From assembly GCA_028565635.1 (NCBI GenBank), contig JAOXYB010054923.1:1-11267 (forward strand): 11,267 nucleotides of DNA. Reading direction: 5' to 3'. The stretch comes from Phoronis ovalis. Lineage: Eukaryota; Phoronida; Phoronidae. A model generated the notes under the pieces. The model worked only from the letters and a program-made list of their open reading frames with translations. It searched no databases and had not been told where the DNA came from. A program made the position numbers and the translations under genes. This document shows positions 1 to 8,859 of the stretch, piece after piece (position 1 is the stretch's first letter; every line of letters starts with the position of its first letter).

Positions 1-70
1 ATGCTTCAGGCTTGACTTTTCTTATTTTTCATGCTTCAGGCTTGACCTTTTTTATTTTTCATGCTTCAGG
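1..70. repeat. 30-bp minisatellite, about 2.3 units, cut by the window edge
   Basis: Two full 30-bp units occupy 1-30 and 31-60, and a third begins at 61 and is lost after ten bases. Each unit opens with ATGCTTCAGG, continues with CTTGAC and ends in a T-rich tail (TTATTTTTC). The two full units differ at only two positions. Because the first base of the window is also the first base of a unit, the array probably continues upstream. It has no coding interpretation. Such arrays expand and contract by slippage or unequal exchange, so copy number may vary between individuals. Confidence 0.9.
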
Positions 71-78
71 CCCAGTAA

Positions 79-89
79 CCCCCCCCCCC
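79..89. repeat. Homopolymer run of 11 C
   Basis: Eleven consecutive C directly follow the minisatellite, and a second short C run (five) lies a few bases further on. In DNA this poor in G+C a run of this length stands out. The length may be imprecise because such tracts are error-prone in sequencing. It probably belongs to the same low-complexity patch as the repeat array to its left. Confidence 0.85.
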
Positions 90-1112
90 ATTACCCCCTG
101 GTTTATAATTTGGTCAGAAATTTTCATTATATGTTCATGAAAATTAAGTCTGCATCTGGCTCAGTTTATACTGAGGAACAGCACCTGATTTTTCTAAAAA
201 GTGCAAGTTTAGTATGGATATGATTTTGAAATGTAAAACTTTAACAAGCCATTCTTGCTGTTAAACAAAGGAAATTACTATATCATCAAAAAGCTATTTT
301 ACTAAAGCTATCAATTATTAAAACATGTTACCCTGAAACTATCCATCTTATAAACAATTTAGAAATCCTGACATTCAAATTTATTTCTGCTCAAAAAGTT
401 CAGTAAGGTGATAAAGGTTGGGTCTGATTGAGCATTAAGGTCAAGTAGCTTATCAATGAATGAAATGCTTGAGGAAGGTTCCCATAGAACAGTGATAAGG
501 CCCACAGGTTCATGGACTACAGCGAATTATTCCCAGGAATACAAAACACTGGTAGCCATTGTGACAATTGTGCATACAACCTTGATTGTTGCAGCAGGAC
601 AGAAACAACCACAGGGATCTTAATAAACATGCACATAATAAATATTTAAAAATAAAGGGAATTATAAACTGTTAAAAGTGGGTCCTGTTATATGTAAACA
701 ACATATTTACATACTGGATCATTCCATTTGAATAGCTTTTCATTTTCAGGTCAAAAGTTACAAGTAGCTGAAAAGGTTGCAGTGATCCAGTAAGATGCTC
801 AGAATTTTTTTAAAGACACTCTGAATGTTAATTCATTGGAAAATGTATTGAGATTTCACTGTTCAAATTATATTTGAACAAAGGGAGCAAAGAGTGTGAA
901 ATGGTGCTGACAATAACAAATGTTATGCTACCATGAATGAGTCCCTTTATAGCACAGTATATTTTCTTGTAATCATTAACACCAATGCAAACAATACATT
1001 ATCACTTAATAAGGCCTCTAATTAGAGTTGAGATAAAGTATTTCTACTCTATTCATATCAATATTTACAATTTCCAAGGGATTATTAATGCAGTTAACTA
1101 TGCCAAAGCTTT
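90..1112. other. Non-coding, strongly CpG-depleted tract
   Basis: No open frame of useful length, RNA gene or repeat family was recognised here. Only one CpG was found (near 521) in about a kilobase, far below what the base composition predicts. This fits long-standing cytosine methylation and decay to TpG/CpA. The stretch would suit an intron, a long untranslated region or intergenic DNA; nothing in it decides between these. Confidence 0.6.
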
Positions 1113-1185
1113 AGCATAGCCAGATATTAGTTCCCTATCAGTGCTTATTAAAAACTTTTGGGAGACTACTAATATCTGGAATGCT
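1113..1185. other. Imperfect hairpin with 12-bp perfect core arms
   Basis: CCAGATATTAGT at 1120-1131 is the exact reverse complement of ACTAATATCTGG at 1168-1179. The pairing extends outward with AGCAT (1113-1117) against ATGCT (1181-1185) across a small 2/1-nt internal loop. It extends inward with TCCC (1132-1135) against GGGA (1160-1163), leaving GACT (1164-1167) as a bulge. The loop is 24 nt, so the whole structure is about 73 nt with roughly 21 paired bases per arm. The size is compatible with a microRNA precursor, but it could equally be a decayed foldback of a small transposon. I do not recognise a known microRNA seed. The inverted repeat is seen directly; any function is inference. Confidence 0.5.
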
Positions 1186-1697
1186 GTTGTTGTGCATGAC
1201 ATTATACTCATATTTGGATTCTGGGTAAAGAAAAACCATGAATAATTTACTGGTACTTTCCAGGGACATATTTAGTCACATAATAAGGACAATTAGCCTA
1301 GATTATGATAACATTTAATACATAAAATTAGTGCAAATTAAAAATATTAAAGAAATTCTGTAGGACAATTGTGTTCTTCCTCATTTTGTATTGAAGTGTA
1401 TTAATATGTTTAAATAGCACTGCCAGATTGCAGAGCACTCATATTAACGTTGTCAGTATAATTCTTAGAAATGCATGCATAGAAAACACAAGAATACTAT
1501 TATTGATTGTGTCACTTGGCAGTTATAAGCAATGTGTAAATATGCTTGTAACATGATAATAAATAGTCATTGAATAATTAAACTACAATATTACATAACT
1601 GTATAGTAGCAAGTGATAATAGGCATATCATGCTTGTTCATAGCATAACAGATGCTTGCTGGTAAAAATAGTTCCTCAAGAAAGTAGTCCCCTTCTC
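1186..1697. other. Non-coding, CpG-depleted A+T-rich tract
   Basis: This stretch holds no gene or repeat that I can support. Only one CpG is present (near 1448). It leads directly into the left boundary of the 468-bp tandem duplication. Confidence 0.55.
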
Positions 1698-2168
1698 CAA
1701 TCTTATTAAAAATGGCACAAAAGTTAGTAAAGCAAGGCAGGACAGCAGATGGAGGGCATGTTTTACGACATCAAATCTTGAGGTAAAATATTGTCCGAAA
1801 GAAATGCCAATAAATTTATAGGTTTGAAGCAGAAACTTTCCAAACAAACCACATTAACGTATAATGTAATAAAGTACATTCCAATGCCACACAAACCGTA
1901 ACCTACATCAATTTTTTATGGTCATAAACATGAATTTTTACGAGTGATCATAGCTAGCCATCAAGCATCTCCTTGTGAATGTGAGACTGTCACTTTGTAG
2001 CTCTTTTTCTGCCACTGCTTTCAATAGAAAATTGTCTGAAAATACTAAATCTTGCACTAAAAATTTCTGCCAACTTGACAGGTATGAATGGTGGTAGCTG
2101 ATAATTATGGGAAGTAAAAAAAATAATACCCACTACAACAAACCTACTGCAGTGAATATAGATCTCAA
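1698..2168. repeat. 468-bp tandem duplication, copy 1
   Basis: The segment repeats head to tail at a constant offset of 468 bases. Reading the two copies side by side I found no mismatch or indel over the 471 matching bases, including an 8-A tract that normally mutates quickly. The boundaries share the trinucleotide CAA (1698-1700, 2166-2168 and 2634-2636), so the duplication could have arisen through a 3-bp microhomology or template switching. The unit holds a short A- and G-rich open stretch on the plus strand (about 1700-1820) that is less A+T-rich than its surroundings. It translates to nothing recognisable. The unit has no terminal inverted repeats and no poly-A end, so a transposon origin is not supported. 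Confidence 0.93.
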
Positions 2169-2636
2169 TCTTATTAAAAATGGCACAAAAGTTAGTAAAG
2201 CAAGGCAGGACAGCAGATGGAGGGCATGTTTTACGACATCAAATCTTGAGGTAAAATATTGTCCGAAAGAAATGCCAATAAATTTATAGGTTTGAAGCAG
2301 AAACTTTCCAAACAAACCACATTAACGTATAATGTAATAAAGTACATTCCAATGCCACACAAACCGTAACCTACATCAATTTTTTATGGTCATAAACATG
2401 AATTTTTACGAGTGATCATAGCTAGCCATCAAGCATCTCCTTGTGAATGTGAGACTGTCACTTTGTAGCTCTTTTTCTGCCACTGCTTTCAATAGAAAAT
2501 TGTCTGAAAATACTAAATCTTGCACTAAAAATTTCTGCCAACTTGACAGGTATGAATGGTGGTAGCTGATAATTATGGGAAGTAAAAAAAATAATACCCA
2601 CTACAACAAACCTACTGCAGTGAATATAGATCTCAA
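2166..2636. repeat. 468-bp tandem duplication, copy 2
   Basis: This is the second, apparently identical copy. Homology stops after the third CAA (2634-2636), where the sequence becomes CTCTGAAATA and no longer follows the start of the unit. Joining the end of copy 1 to the start of copy 2 creates a 60-codon plus-strand frame from ATG 2107 to 2289 that crosses the junction. This is a by-product of the duplication and not evidence of a gene. Complete identity means either a very recent event, continuing gene conversion, or an assembly artefact such as a false duplication of one locus. Confidence 0.93.
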
Positions 2637-4176
2637 CTCTGAAATATCCCATTGTTTGTCATGCTTATGGCATGTAATATCATAAAACATAATTGACACA
2701 TGGCTTTTTTATTGCACTAAATAACCTGAGAAATCCTATTTTGCAGGTAAACTTATTAGAATAATTATCCTGTGGTGCAAAAGTAACATCCCGAAATTCA
2801 ATAACAACAGCTTTCAATTTTCATAGGTGAAATAACCATAACTGGTAAACAGATCTTTAATAGCAATTTTTCCAGTCTACAAAACTACACTTATTTTGAT
2901 CAAGCTACACTAAGCAGTACTTTGAATATTCTTTTAGCATCAGCCTCTTAGGAGTCAAGAGCAAAGTACCACAGTAATACCACATAGTTGGAGTCATTTT
3001 TTGAACAAAGAAATAATAATACAAATTTTCCTCGGCAGGTACAAAAGCATGTTTGTACTTGATGACACTTATTAAGAAAAATATACCATTAAAATGTACT
3101 TAAAATGTGGTTTTTCTTTGTTTTGGGATCAACTGGTAATTACAAACAATTTCAAAACAAATCAACTTCCTGACAAAAAAATAGATTTAATTTACTGCAA
3201 ATATCCATGTTAATTTATACAGAAATAGTTTTTACATATAAAATAACATCCTTCATGGATCAACCTAACTAACATTTCGCTCAATTTCTACTGGGAGGTT
3301 ACTAATTTTCATGCAATTATACAAATTGTAAATACTTAAACAATATTTCTCTATTTATAATTAATCAGTAATATCTTATGACACAATTCACCAGCTCATT
3401 AATTACAAGCATCAATGGCAACTAATTATGTACACCAAAATCTTATGTACTATGTAGCAAACCAGGAAATAGTGTCTTTGAACAAAAATATTGACTATTT
3501 CATCAGCCAATTCAAATCGAATTTTACTAGTTTTAATACAAGTTCTTATATACTGTTCAGCTTATAAATGCAGAAAAACTGAGGCTGTTGACACAAAGGA
3601 CATTATGCTGTTACTAATAAAAGTTATTTAATTCCCTAGTTGCCTAGTGCTTGTTGGGGTATTAATGGATGTTACTCAAGCTTTACTAACAGTTCATGAA
3701 ATATTTAGCAATGTTTCCTACCAAAGTCAATGTGGATCACAGCACACAAATACACATTTGCACATTCATCACTTTCTAATACTATGCCAGTATAATACAA
3801 AATTTGTATTCTTTTTCAATGAATTTCTGCAGAGTTAATGAATAAACTAATTTGTATTTTAAAACTTTTTGAATGTCCAGGGCCAACTGCATTAATTAAT
3901 ACAACAAAGTACGATAATAAGGTCACATGTCAAATCAGGAACTATTTCTTCTCAGTTATCCAATTCTATCATGAAACAAGCCTAAAATAGCAAAAATTAT
4001 AGATCCAAAGATTAGGGATCACAAAAATAGTCAAATCAAACAAGCTAATAAAGTTATAACAGGAATTCAGGAAATATAATTCTATCAAAACAAAATGCAA
4101 ACAAACTAGCTAGCCCCACAGCACACTAGCACAGTTGCAACTCATATTACACCAGAAAGGATGATATGGGTGGCAT
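2637..4176. other. Non-coding A+T-rich tract
   Basis: No exon, RNA gene or mobile element could be supported. CpG remains rare (a handful, for example near 2792, 3033, 3277 and 3517). Sampled lines have more A than T and more C than G on the plus strand: 4081-4140 has 26 A, 9 T, 18 C and 7 G. This skew would suit transcription of the minus strand. A 63-codon plus-strand frame at 3647-3838 has no recognisable content and is taken as chance. Confidence 0.5.
3794..3810. repeat. 17-bp near-perfect palindrome
   Basis: AATACAAA (3794-3801) and TTTGTATT (3803-3810) are exact reverse complements around a single central A. The sequence AATTTGTATT recurs about 50 bases downstream near 3849. In A+T-rich DNA such structures arise by chance, so no function is proposed. 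Confidence 0.6.
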
Positions 4177-5480
4177 ATGCTCAGTAGATATGTGGGGATT
4201 ATTTTCCCTGCCACTGGAAAAATAAGAGGACGACTTCCAATACAGGAAGGGCTTGCAAGGAATGCAGCACTACCCTACATACCAGCATACCATGGCCTTC
4301 ATTCTCTATTTTTAATAAATGGACATCATTATCAATGTCAATATAGATATTTTACTATTACGGTACTTGAACTGGCTTGAATAGCAGAGGTGTTCTTGGA
4401 CCTGTTTGTATTGCATATAATATAGCACTCCCAGCAGGTAGTCAACTACCAAATACATTATTTCCTGGTGATGTAGTAATTATGTAAAATCAACATAAGA
4501 CAGGTACATCCATAGTCAAGTTAGTTGCAATGTGCATGCATATTTGACTTTCCTACAAAGGTTTGGCTAAATCACCTACCCAAGCTGGCTTTAAGCTTAA
4601 AATGATTTGAAAATCATAATGTGAACAGATAAGCTGACTCGACAACCGGAACTGTAGACACACAGACTTTTTTGCGTGGAGACAGGCTTGCTGCTTCAAT
4701 TAGAAAAATTAACAAATCCAATATTTTAAATTGGTTTGAGTTTTTGGAGCAAATGGCATATATGCAGGGTAATATATTAATATATTAATAGACATCAAAA
4801 AAAACAAAAAAACTTACAGATCTACTTGGTGTTATTATTATTTGAGAACTTTTTTTTGGTTATTATTACAAACTCAACATTTAGCAAGTACCAAATGTTT
4901 ACATGGTGTTAAAAACAGGAACACATAATGCGGGTGCGCCACCAGTAAACAAGTTACCTGCATTATCAAGGTTAATGACCGAGGTCCATGTGATGCATTA
5001 TTACCCATATAATTAGCAGGAGATTAATGAGAAAGCCACCAGTCTCTTAGTCATCAAAAAACAATAATAATAAATACCTATAGTCCATAAAATGCTGTAT
5101 ACATATATTCTGTAAGCTCAAAAGGTGTATAGACAAAAGTAACAGTGGCAAGTTTTACATATTCTACGTAGTTTGTGTACTACGGTCAAATGTAAATGCC
5201 CAACACAAGTCCACAAATCGTGGAGCCTCGCTGCTTTTGTACCAAATATCAAAGCCAGATATTACATTATTTAACTGGCATCACATCAGAATAAAGTAAG
5301 CTACAGAACATTAAAGGTGGTGTCATTATACTACCAAAACATACTGGGAATGTTTGGGAAATACTTGTGTTTGAAATGTGACACTTTAAAAGGGGTTAAT
5401 GTCCACATATCCTGCTTTGACTTGTTTTAACAGTAGGCCAAGTTCAGATGCCTGAAGTTGCTAGTGCAGTTGCCATACGG
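4177..5480. other. Non-coding tract, slightly richer in CpG than the far left
   Basis: Short open frames exist, for example 67 codons on the plus strand at 4177-4380 and 88 codons on the minus strand at 5427-5693. None shows a domain, signal peptide or residue pattern that I recognise. Scattered CpGs occur near 4640-4673, 4931-4979 and 5166-5229. There is a short ATTAATAT direct repeat near 4771-4790. Nothing supports a gene. Confidence 0.45.
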
Positions 5481-5502
5481 ACAAGTGAAGTACAAGTGAA
5501 GT
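5481..5502. repeat. Tandem 11-bp duplication
   Basis: ACAAGTGAAGT occurs twice in direct succession (5481-5491 and 5492-5502). It is a perfect small duplication of the slippage type, with no coding consequence visible. Confidence 0.85.
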
Positions 5503-6460
5503 ACTGTACTCTCTTTACTAAGAAAAGATATAATGCTAATGTGAAAACCAAGTATGTGTAGAACTATTAAGCAACAATATAAATATGGCCCATATACACA
5601 AACACAGGCATAAGCAAGCCTGCAAAGGTATAACAACTCAAATGTGAGAAGTTTCAAAGTCCACATTCTTTCATGAAAACCATCTGCTGACAATAAGACA
5701 CATAATCAGAACCATAACAATTGTTTTGTTTCAAGATATTATTTGTCCAATAAAAGATACAAAAAATTTAAAAAAATAATTTCCAAAGAACCAACAATTT
5801 GAAGTAGCTCTGCACTGCAGTATGTACAGTAACTCATGTAGAGTACAGCATGGAGCAGTAATCTGATGAAGGACATTAACTAATAACGTTTTGTGACCTC
5901 ACGAAAAACAACAAGCTTATTACTCTCTCAAACTTAATAGAGTGATAACAGGTATGTTTTACCACACCTAAGAAATAGTTGACCAATCATAGCCATAATG
6001 ATAACCCACATACGCATTTTTAGAACAGATTAGAAGGTTCTAACTGGATACACAAGAATGCTAGCTACCACTACGAATTGAAAATTGTACTCTGCTATTC
6101 ATATTGTGAGCCCCAAAATGTGCATGTACAAAGTTCTTAATTCATAGTTACATAGTTTATGCAAAACTTTCTAAGAACAAGGCCATGTACTTTTTGTAAA
6201 TTAATTGTGGAAAGCTGTACTATACTTGTTAATGTATGTAAAGCATGAGCTGCCCTAGCTTAAAGATTTCCCTTGATATTCAGCCTTAGTACTGGAATAT
6301 TTCATCGTTTGAAGCATCTACGCTCTCTTGTATATATTTACTTCAACTTGTAGTTATGGATAAAAGTACATCAACAGTGATCATATAAAATCCTTTCAGT
6401 AGCAAAAACAATTGCATATGCAAAACAATCCAAACTGACCACATCCTACAGATATTTCTA
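5503..6460. other. Non-coding A+T-rich tract
   Basis: No gene, RNA or repeat family was recognised. CTGATGA at 5863-5869 followed by GAAA at 5903 superficially resembles a hammerhead ribozyme core, but the intervening bases do not form the required helix. CpGs are few (for example 5887, 5902, 6014, 6074, 6305 and 6320). Confidence 0.45.
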
Positions 6461-6480
6461 CAAAACATTTCAAAACATTT
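6461..6480. repeat. Tandem 10-bp duplication
   Basis: CAAAACATTT is present twice head to tail. It is a short, perfect, low-complexity duplication of no evident function. Confidence 0.85.
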
Positions 6481-7104
6481 ATTTAATTTTAGGGCTCTAA
6501 CAATGTATGTATTATTAACATTTCATCTATGCCTAGTTCAGGGCTAGAAGTGATGGGGTAGACCCTAGCATTTATATTAATAGTGCATTAACATAAAAAT
6601 AAAACTTGAGTCTCATCTTGTGTTATGCTACTGATTCTGACCACATATAGAAGCAAGGAAATTGTTTTAAGTTTCAAAATGACTTTAGCAGGAAAAGCAA
6701 GAACATTAAAAGTCCACATTCCAAGCTGTTTAATGAGAATAAAATTGGGAAGCATGCAAAAAACATACACCCATAACATACATGCCCTGTTTTTAATCAC
6801 TGGGGTTGTTATTTCTACAGCACCAGGTCATTTGAGGTCAACAGTACAAGCATTTGTATTCATCAAACTACAACTATTGATGTACTCAAAGCTCAAAAGA
6901 AAGAGGATACACTATGAACAATACAAAAACTATGCCAGATTAAAAATAAGTCTTTTATCTAGGTTCTATTTTATTACAATTATTTTCCAAAAATATCCAT
7001 TGAAACATCAATTTTCATTCACAAGAGAAATTCCAAAATGTAAACAGACTATACCACTGCAAGAGAAACATACAAATTGCACTGTAATATCATTTGTTTA
7101 ATTT
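6481..7104. other. Non-coding A- and C-skewed tract with one long open frame
   Basis: The plus strand is open for 158 codons from ATG 6625 to the stop ending at 7101, the longest frame in the window. Its translation is rich in Lys, Leu, Ile and Thr, as expected from A/C-rich non-coding DNA. It shows no domain or conserved motif that I recognise, and no consistent codon preference was evident. The strand skew is marked: 7021-7080 has 30 A, 10 T, 12 C and 8 G. The region borders the CpG-rich block on its right. I treat the frame as probably not a gene. Confidence 0.45.
6825..6840 (+). promoter_or_regulatory. Perfect DR4 nuclear-receptor half-site pair
   Basis: AGGTCA at 6825-6830 and again at 6835-6840 are two exact half-sites in direct orientation separated by TTTG. 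A direct repeat of AGGTCA with 4-bp spacing (DR4) is the classical binding arrangement for RXR heterodimers of the thyroid-receptor and LXR type. It lies about 300 bases left of the CpG-rich block. The motif is seen directly; binding and regulation are inference, and a chance match is possible. Confidence 0.35.
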
Positions 7105-8160
7105 GCGGCCTAAGCATTACTGTGAACACCATAAGTGCTGAAAGTTGAAACTTTTGTTTTTGTTTTCGGGCAACGTTAATCAATGGACTGATTTAATTTA
7201 AATACATTATTACATGATCTGCCTTCATACATAACTTTATTACAAAAAAATCAACGCGGAGATTATATAATTTAATAAAATATGAAGGATCATTATCGAT
7301 TACTGTCACCTAGCAATGTTACCGCACCCGTAGAAAAGTATACTTTATAGGCAATCTCGAGAGAAATCGTACCAAAAAATTATATCCAGTAACTTCAGGC
7401 AAAACGTTGGTCACATTTTGTTAACTTTAAATAGATCTTATGAACATTTTCCGCATCTAATTGCATATTTTCCTAGGCAAAATGCGCGGCAGAAACCATA
7501 TAATTTTAAACAACATGACTATCAGGTGACCGGATAGGTCAAAGGATTTCCCCAATGTTGACGAAAAAGAAGGCACGTTTAAATGATTGTTGACGTTTTT
7601 TTTTGTTTATTTTACATCAGTAACGTTGCTTTGCTTTCAAGTTGTCTGCTTATCGAGGCTTCAGTGCGTGTGCTAGCGAAGAACAGGCCAGAGAGCTCGT
7701 CAATAATCGAGTTCTAGTTCCGGTTTTAAGTTTACTAGTTGGGATTTCCCCCGAATCAAACAGTTTACTTCGCAAATAAATCCGCGATACAGAAGACTTC
7801 ACCTAATAGGATTACGCACTCCTTTACACACGAGGACTAATTCTTTATATCTGAGAAACCGCTGCAGAAATGTGTTTTTTATATATAAGATTAACGAAAA
7901 ATTAATGAATCTTCAGTTTTTAAAGTTTTTACCACCTTTTTTCACAGTGTGCACAGTAATATAATTACGCGAAACGATATAGACCTTTTTTAACCTATCG
8001 TAACTTTCGTGAGATATTAACAGACACCTTTGTTAAAAGTCAACTAACCAAATAAAATTACAACATTTGCATTCTACATTGGGGGTTTCCACATCCACGA
8101 ACTTTATAAGCGCTTTAAGCGAGGTCATGAGAAGTAACCGATAAATGTAACAATGATACA
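7105..8160. promoter_or_regulatory. CpG-retaining block, candidate promoter or unmethylated regulatory region
   Basis: About 40 CpG dinucleotides fall between 7141 and 8160, close to or slightly above expectation for its composition. From 1 to 7100 only about one fifth of the expected number is present. The block is not strongly G+C-rich, so it is not a vertebrate-style island by composition. The densest part (about 7601-7870) also departs from the A-rich texture of the flanks. A TATATAAG sequence lies at 7882-7889 on the plus strand, and a palindromic ATTATATAAT near 7263. No coding first exon could be identified on either strand. The likely role is a promoter or other protected regulatory DNA, possibly for a minus-strand transcript running leftwards. 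Direction and start site are unproven. Confidence 0.4.
7741..7750 (+). promoter_or_regulatory. kappaB-type decamer
   Basis: GGGATTTCCC fits the NF-kappaB/Rel consensus GGGRNNYYCC exactly and sits in the most CpG-dense part of the candidate promoter. A one-off relative, GGATTTCCCC, lies at 7544-7553. A single decamer match in 11 kb can easily arise by chance; the interest comes from its position and the nearby second copy. Confidence 0.25.
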
Positions 8161-8607
8161 ATTTTGGCAAGTTTTGCAATTTATTACTCCAAATTATCAT
8201 AAGAAGAAGTTCATCTGGTGTAAATATTCAGGTGATTATTTAACTTTGTTAGTTCGCTTTTTACTCCGCCAGTCCGTTCAGTCCGCTGATTAACGTTGCC
8301 CTTTGTTTTTCCATTATTGAAAATGTAAACACATTCAACTTTTTTAAAGTTTCAAAACATTTTTAATATGCGTAGAATTTTGGTGAAAAAGATAGTTTAG
8401 CTTTAACAAAATGACATCAAGATTTTGTAGATTTTTGTTTCTGTCTTGACAGGAAAGATGTTAGCAACTCTAGAAATAAGTTTACAATGCTGCTTAACAT
8501 ATTTTTAAACAATGCTTGAGATAACCCAAATCTTAGTCTGAACTCACCTGACAAATAAATGTCAACAATACTGATTCTTAAGTGTGCTTAATCAAATTCT
8601 ACAATAA
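8161..8607. other. Non-coding A+T-rich tract between CpG-rich block and MITE
   Basis: No gene was recognised. Strand skew differs from the left side: 8341-8400 has 25 T, 22 A, 10 G and 3 C. A small CpG cluster lies at 8255-8296. The right edge is the TA next to the transposon terminus. Confidence 0.5.
8270..8287. repeat. Tandem 9-bp near-duplication
   Basis: CAGTCCGTT and CAGTCCGCT follow each other directly, sharing the first seven bases plus the last. This is a small local duplication inside the last CpG cluster before the transposon. Confidence 0.7.
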
Positions 8608-8609
8608 TA

Positions 8610-8643
8610 GGCCATTCAGACTGCCTTTTTGAAACCTGTTCGA
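8610..8643 (+). repeat. Left terminal inverted repeat of the MITE
   Basis: This end begins GGCCATTCAGACT and continues through a T5 tract to GTTCGA. It pairs with the reversed right end, with four substitutions and one extra T. The similarity stops abruptly after GTTCGA, which defines the inner edge. Just inside lies an 8-bp hairpin, CGATCTGG (8647-8654) against CCAGATCG (8663-8670). Confidence 0.85.
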
Positions 8644-8730
8644 GCTCGATCTGGATCCATAACCAGATCGAATTGAATCCTGTTACGCGTTCACACTACT
8701 TTTAACGTAACTGGATTCTACTGTAACGCC

Positions 8731-8732
<2 letters not shown>

Positions 8733-8778
<46 letters not shown>
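8733..8778. repeat. (TA)n microsatellite inside the MITE
   Basis: Alternating TA runs from 8733 to 8768, is interrupted once by TG, and continues to 8778. It lies in the interior of the transposon, so it was either carried in or expanded after insertion. Its length is likely to vary between alleles. Confidence 0.93.
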
Positions 8779-8814
8779 AAATTTCGAGGCGATGCATGCA
8801 CAATGCAAAATCGT

Positions 8815-8838
8815 ATGACGTCATCAATCCGGATTGAT
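8815..8838. repeat. Two overlapping perfect palindromes in the MITE
   Basis: ATGACGTCAT (8815-8824) is a 10-bp perfect palindrome containing the full cyclic-AMP response element TGACGTCA. It overlaps by two bases ATCAATCCGGATTGAT (8823-8838), a 16-bp perfect palindrome. Both are seen directly. They could be protein-binding sites for a transposase or host factors, or simply contribute to the foldback nature of the element. Confidence 0.85.
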
Positions 8839-8859
8839 CGTTCACATTACAGAGATGGT

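Noticed and set aside
2107-2289. 60-codon plus-strand frame crossing the tandem-duplication junction, and its minus-strand counterparts at 1638-1847 and 2133-2315
   Set aside because: The frames exist in duplicate because the DNA is duplicated, one is created by the junction itself, and none has recognisable protein features.
2458-2652. 64-codon minus-strand frame ending in a basic Gly-Arg-Lys-Arg stretch
   Set aside because: It looked briefly like a terminal exon, but there is no convincing splice acceptor or homology, and its length is within chance expectation.
5427-5693. 88-codon minus-strand frame with hydrophobic runs and several Cys
   Set aside because: The hydrophobicity follows from T-rich codons. 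There is no plausible domain, and part of the frame comes from a small tandem repeat (5481-5502).
5863-5906. Hammerhead-ribozyme-like core: CTGATGA followed by GAAA
   Set aside because: The bases between them do not form a helix adjacent to the core (AGG and CCT are separated from GAAA by extra bases), and the flanks do not pair as stems I and III.
8065-8072. Perfect octamer ATTTGCAT in the CpG-rich block (and another on the opposite strand at 10898-10905)
   Set aside because: An 8-mer this A+T-rich is expected by chance in the window, and there is no supporting context.
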